This document shows positions 50,301 to 56,300 of a stretch of 64,000 bases of DNA, piece after piece (within the stretch, counting starts at the first letter, position 1; every line of letters begins with the position of its first letter). This DNA is from Streptomyces sp. ISL-12 (lineage in GTDB: Bacteria; Actinomycetota; Actinomycetes; Streptomycetales; Streptomycetaceae). The translations under genes were made by a program, and so were the position numbers. The stretch is taken from the NCBI RefSeq assembly GCF_018614415.1, contig NZ_JAGGOO010000086.1, forward strand, positions 1 to 64,000, given 5' to 3'. Under the pieces are notes generated by a model that was given only the letters and a program-made list of their open reading frames with translations, was not told where the DNA came from and made no database searches.

Positions 50301-53300
50301 AGTTCTCCCAGGTGGGCCTGCGCGTTGGCCAGGCTCCAGAAGGCATGTGTGACATTCGCGTCCCGCGGCGCGGCCGGTGAGCCGTCGCCCACCACCGCGT
50401 CGACCAGGCTGGTACGCGTCGGTTCCGCGGCGAACAGCTCAGTCGTGACCCCGAGCCAGGGCAGTGACCAGGTCGTCGACACAGTGGCCCCGGGGTACTG
50501 GGTGACGACCTGTTCGGCGTGGCCCAGCGCGGCACGATAGGCCGGTCCGTCCGCTTCAGCGCCCGGCAGCAGGCCCGCGTCGGCACGGGTCACCATGTGC
50601 CACAGATCGAGGGTGAACGGCGTGACGGCGCTCAGGCCCTCGTCACCGGCCCGCAGCCGCTCCAGCGCGCCGATGCCGGACAGCAGGCGCGGGTAGTCAC
50701 CGTCCTGCCGCACATCCGGCCCGAACATCGCGCGCAGCGCCCGCACCAGGCGCAGCGCCACCTCGCGCACATCGGCCGGCCCGGGCCCTTGTCCGGTGAG
50801 CAGACCCGCCTGACGTGCCACGTCGTCCAGCTCGACGCCGGCCGGCTCCGGGACGAACTTCACCAGTCGGCCCCTGGTACCGCCGTCGGGCGTGGCGAGC
50901 TGGACGAACGGCCACCAATCCCGGTGGGAGTCGTCGTCGAGGAGGGCGTATCCCATCGTCCTGCTGCTCGACCAGGTGACCCGCCCGGTAGCGTTCGCCG
51001 TTGCCTGGCCCACGGCGGGGAATCGCGGATCGAGCGGATCCCGGACATGAGGCGTGGGCCCGTTCTCGGCGGAGCGACCGAGGTGGTCCTCCGCCGCCGC
51101 GCCCCAGCAGGCGGTCAGCCATATCTGGGCCGCCGGGTCGAGTTCCCGCACGCTCCGCCGCCGGCTCAGCCACTCGCCGTACTCCCGGCCGCTCACCGAC
51201 ACCACGTCACCGGACCGGAGGTGGAGGACCGCCACTCCCGGGTGTCCGTGGTTCACCATCCGGTACCGCACCGCTGCCGCCATCTCGTGCGGTACCGGCT
51301 CGGCCGCGATCTCGGTGCCGACCAGCGGACGCCGGTGAATGATCTGCCGGATGTCCCCGGGCAGGAACGCCGTGCCTTCTTCTGCGCGCCTGCTGTCGTC
51401 CGCCGTGCTGATGTCGCCGATCGCCCGGTGATCGGCACCGACCACCGGACGTGAACTGACCGCGGTGTCGGGGACGCGTTCACCGCTGAGGGTGGTGAGG
51501 AACCCGGCCTCGTCCGACTGCTCCGGCGACATCCCCGGTGCCGTCACGAACCACGCACCCAGGGGATGCTGCTTCTCGAACGGGGCGTCCGCCGGGTCAC
51601 GGTCGACAAGAGCGATGGCGCTCCGCCCGCCTACCGCCTGTATCCGGGCCTCGCCGTAGGTGGACCACACCCGGCGCCCCGTCGCGTCCGCGACCGCCCG
51701 CGGCAGCGTCCTGTCCTGGCCGCCCGCGCCCGGGACGACCAGCACCACATCGACATCCGGCGACAGGCCGGCCAGCTCCGGATCGGCCCGCACCCACGCG
51801 GCGACCGACTCGGCCTCGAACGGCCGGGTACGCCCGTTCCCGACCGGCATCATGACCTGGTGGGCATCCCCGTCGGCCACCACCACCCATGGCGCATGGT
51901 TGCTCCGCCCCTGCCACGGAGCCGCCGTCCGTGACACCGGCTCGGGCCGCTGCCCGGCGATCTGCCGGACGACCAGGGTTCGCTGGACGTCCAGCGGGCG
52001 CAGTGCCGCACCTGTCCAGTTGCGCCCCTGGGTCCGTCCGTCCGGAAGGCTGATCAACGTCGAGGGGTGGAAGGCGGCATCGGCCATCGCGTCCGGATCC
52101 GGCCGCCGCCTCGACGGTGCCAGTGGGTCCGCGCCCCTGGTGTGTCCTCGGGCCCCTCCGGTCGTCCCTGCCGGGCCGCTCATGAAGGGCGTCCATGTGC
52201 GGCCGGGTGTCTGCGTCACGCCCTGTGCCGTCGGACCGGGCCGCGAAGGGATGCTGGAGGAAGCGGACAAGAACTGCGCCAGCGGCATGCCGCTTCCGTC
52301 GTGCCGGCCGGCCTGTTCCAGGAGGGAGCGCAGCGCCTCGGGGTAGGGAGGCGTCGTACGGCCGTGTCCCCCGTAGAACCGCTGCAATATGTCCGTCAGG
52401 GCTCGCCACGTGAGCGGTGTGCTTTCCCCGCTGTTCTCGCGCAGGCGCTGGAGCGCGGCGAAGCCGCGCATGGCCTGGCCGTAGAAGTCGGCCTGGCTGC
52501 CGGGCTCGTCGATCGTCGGGCCGTACGCCCGGCGCAGTGCGCGCGTCCAACGGCGCACGTGTTCCAGGCGGTTCGCGACACTCGGGTCGAGACCCACGTG
52601 GTCGGCCCACTGGGCCAACTGGCTGTCGGGCATCTCCGGACGGAACCGGATGACGTCCTCACGGGCCTCGTTGAGGGGGCCGTGGACGAGGATGCGGTCA
52701 GGTGAGTTCGGGTTCCCGGGGTCCCCCAGCTCGAAGGAGGAGTCGCCCGCGTATCCGTAAGCGGTCAGTCCGGTGGCGTGGGAGACATGCTGGGCGGCGG
52801 GAATGTACACCAATGGGTCGTCGTAGAGAAGGCGTCCTGTCGACTCCCGGGTTTCGGGATGCACCATCGTGTGGGAGAGGAGATCCCTCTCCCAGAAGGC
52901 GCCGCCCGCCGTGGATTTGATCGTGTTCTCACCCGGAGGGGCCACCATGCCGGGCCGGCTGTGAATCCACTGACCGACCGGGCGGTCGCCGTCGGTGTCG
53001 ATGAATCCCACGAGTGTGTCGCCGTTGGTCTGCTCGACAAGCCGGTGACGGGCGTCCGTGGACCATACCGGTGTCCCCAACCGGTCGGCCAGCAGGCGCG
53101 GCTCTTCCAGGGTGCTGGAGACCGGCGCCACAAGGAGCACGGGGACACCGGCCGGCCGATCCGGGTCGTCGACGATGCCGTCGATCAGGCCGGGTTCCCA
53201 GACGTTGGCGACGACCGCCCAGACCCTGGCGTCTCCCCAGGGTGTGTCGTCCCGCGACTGCATGCGCCCGGCCGTGTCCACCACGGCGTAGCCGGAGGTG

Positions 53301-56300
53301 CGGAGTCCGGAGAGCGGCCTACCGGTCCAGTTGCGCCCTTGCCTGTGGCCTCTGGGGGTACGGAGCAACGTGTGGGCTCCGTGGGAGACGTCGTTGGCCG
53401 GGGCCGTGGCCAAGGAGGTGCTCTGAGGCGCCGGGAATCCAGGACCGGCCGCCCACGGGTCCGCTGACTGGAACGGTGAGGGCATGGCGGAGCGGCCACC
53501 TGGGCCGGGCCCGAACGGGCTGTGCGTCGTCGGCAGTTGGCCCAGTCCGGGTTCTCCGTCCCGGGCAGCGGCGCTGAACGGGCTGTAACCTGGCGGCAGG
53601 TCGCCGAGCCCGGGTACTCCGCTGCGGGAACCGGGGCTGAACGGGCTGGAGACCGGCGGCAGGCCACCGGGCCCGGGCGCTCCACTCCGGTCACCGGAGC
53701 TGAACGGGCTGTAGCCCGGTGGCAGGTCGCCGAGCGGCAGGCGCCGTCTCCCACCGGAGTTGACGTCCCGCGGGTCGGGGTAGCCGATGTCCGCCGTGGA
53801 GTCAGTGGTCGTTTCGGGTACCGGCTGCGGAGCGGGCGGTGGCAGGGTCCCGGGGGACGCCTGGACGAAACTCGATCGGCCTCCGGGGTCGTCGTCCAGG
53901 ACGTGCATGGTCGCGGGGCCGGTGTGCCCGTCCACCGACCGTGTCACCGCCACGGGTCCGTACGGGGCGTACACCGTCAGTCCGCTGGCTTCGGCGATGC
54001 GGCCGGCCAGGTCCTGGGCTCGCTGCCTGTCGCCCGGCCTGAACCTCGTGCCACAGGCCAGCACCGTGATGCTGGTGAAACCGTTCCGTGCCGCGCCGCT
54101 CAGCAGCCGGCCTACGTACGAGCCGTCGTCCACACGCCTGCTGCCGTCCGCCGCCGACAGTTCCAGCCCCAGTTCGCTTCCGTGCGAGGCGAAGAAGAAG
54201 GTGCCGGGTCCGCCGGGCAGGGGTCGCACGGCGGCGGTGGGTGCGGATCTTCCGCCGGTCCAGCTCACATACGTGGTGGCCGCGTGCAGGTTCTGGTACG
54301 CGGGTTCCCTCCTGGCCCAGTCCACGTCACTGAATGAGGTCAGGGCGATGCGCTGCCCGTCCCCGGTGAACACCGACCGCAACGTCACGTCAGGCTGCCG
54401 TGCCCATCCAGTGGCCTGGCTCGGCATGTCCGACCCGGCGTCGACGGGCGGTGTACTCCAGGTCGCTGCCGAGCCGGTGGGCACGGGTGCGGATATGTGG
54501 ACGTGCGGACCGCTTTGAACGGCCGGGCCGGTCGCCGGGGCGGCAGTCCGCGCGTCGTGGGCCGGAGGCGGGGTGTCGGTGCTGCTGGTCCGGACCGTGG
54601 GAGCGGCATCCGGCAGCGCGGTGGTGGCGGTGCCGGGCCGGGACTCCGCCGGTTGCGTGTGCGGTGTGGCGAAGGCGTCGGAGTCGCGGGGGCTGCCGGG
54701 TGCTGCGACGTCCTGAACCGACGACGGTGACGGCGACGGGGTCGCGTCGGCCGGGGCCGGCTCCGTGGGCCCGGAGATGCCTGCCGTCTGATCCGCTCGC
54801 CCCTGGGGCTGCTGGCCGACGGACGAGGGCGGGCCGGCCGCTGCGGGGAGGGCGCCCGTGGGCGCGGCCACGACCGGTGACGGCGGCGTATCGGCGGGCG
54901 CGACGACGGTTTCCGCCAGGACCGGGTCGGTGGGAGCACCGGAGGGATCGGCCGGGGCGGGAGCATTCGACTCGCTTGACGCGGGAGGTACCGGAAGCGG
55001 TTCCGCGCCGGACGCGACGGGGTCCGTGGCCGACCGCGTGACGGGGGTGGTGACGGGGGCGGTGTCGGTCGTCGAGTCGGCGGTCACCGTGGTCGCGGGT
55101 CGCACCGGCTGGTCGCCGGCCGAGGTGGCGCCGCTCGGGTTACCCGGCTGCGGTGCGGAGGGATCGGACGGCTGGTCGGACGACTGGGTGGAGAGCGACT
55201 CGGCGGGCCCCTGGTCCACGGAGGTAGGGACTCCCCCCGTGCCGGCGGCGAGGGGAAGGCCGGCGGTACCGGTACCGGTACCGGTACCGGTATCGGTATC
55301 GGGAACGGCGGTGGTGTCGTCGCGCCCTTCCGTGGCCGTGCCCGTGGCCGAAGCGGCGGTGTCCGGGCGGTCGGTTGTCGGTGAGCCGGGTTCCGGGGCC
55401 TGCGTCGACTCGGGGACCGGGTGCGTCGCGGACGCGGGCAGGCCGGACTTCGGCGTACCCGCCGACACGGCATCCACCTGCTCCGAAGCAGGACTCGCAC
55501 CGGCCGAAGACACGGAGGTAGCACCACTGCCCGCCGCAGACCCACTCACACCCACAGCCGCAGGCAGAGAACTCCCGGCCGACGTCACATCCGTGAGCGG
55601 AACACCGGCCACGGTCCGCGTCGGCTCAGGGACCGGGTGCGTCGCGGACGCGGGCAAGCCGGACTCCGACGTACCCGTCGACGCGGCATCCACCGGCCCC
55701 GAGGAAAAGTCCGTGTCGGACGAAGGCACAGAGAAAACACCACTGCCCGCTACCGACGCACTCACATCCACAGCCGCAGGCAAGGGGCTCTCGGCCGATG
55801 TCATGTCCGTGGGCGGAACCCCGGCCGCTGTTCCGGCCGGGCTCAGTGTCGAGAAGACGGTGTCGGCGCCCGGGTGGTCGGAAGCAGTGGGGACAGGACT
55901 GACGTCGTTCAGGTCGGCCGTATAAGAGAGGTCACTCACCGCACTCGCGGTATCGAGATCGACCTCTTCTCCTGGACCCAGCGCGCTGACGTCGCTGTAG
56001 ACGGACGCGCTGTCGTCCGCCGGATCGGTCACGGGATCACTGACCAGGGGAACGCCGGGATAGGTCACAGCTGTCAGCGGGGGAACACCGTGCTGGACCG
56101 GAGGAGGAACGGTACCGACCGGGTCGGTCACCGAAGCGGTCGGCGGCGGCTGGTACGTGTCGGCAGGTACCGGGGCAGGGGTCACGGGCGGCGCTCCCGC
56201 GACGTTCGTACCTGTACCTGCACCGTCGGGATCGGAGGCGTAGGAGCTGCTCGTGTCCGGTGTGGAGGAAGTACTCGGGGGCGGGCTCGTGTCGGTGTGG

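Noticed and set aside
55264..55299. CGGTAC repeat as a contingency (phase-variation) tract
   Set aside because: The unit is 6 bp inside a continuous frame, so changes in copy number would not switch expression on and off.
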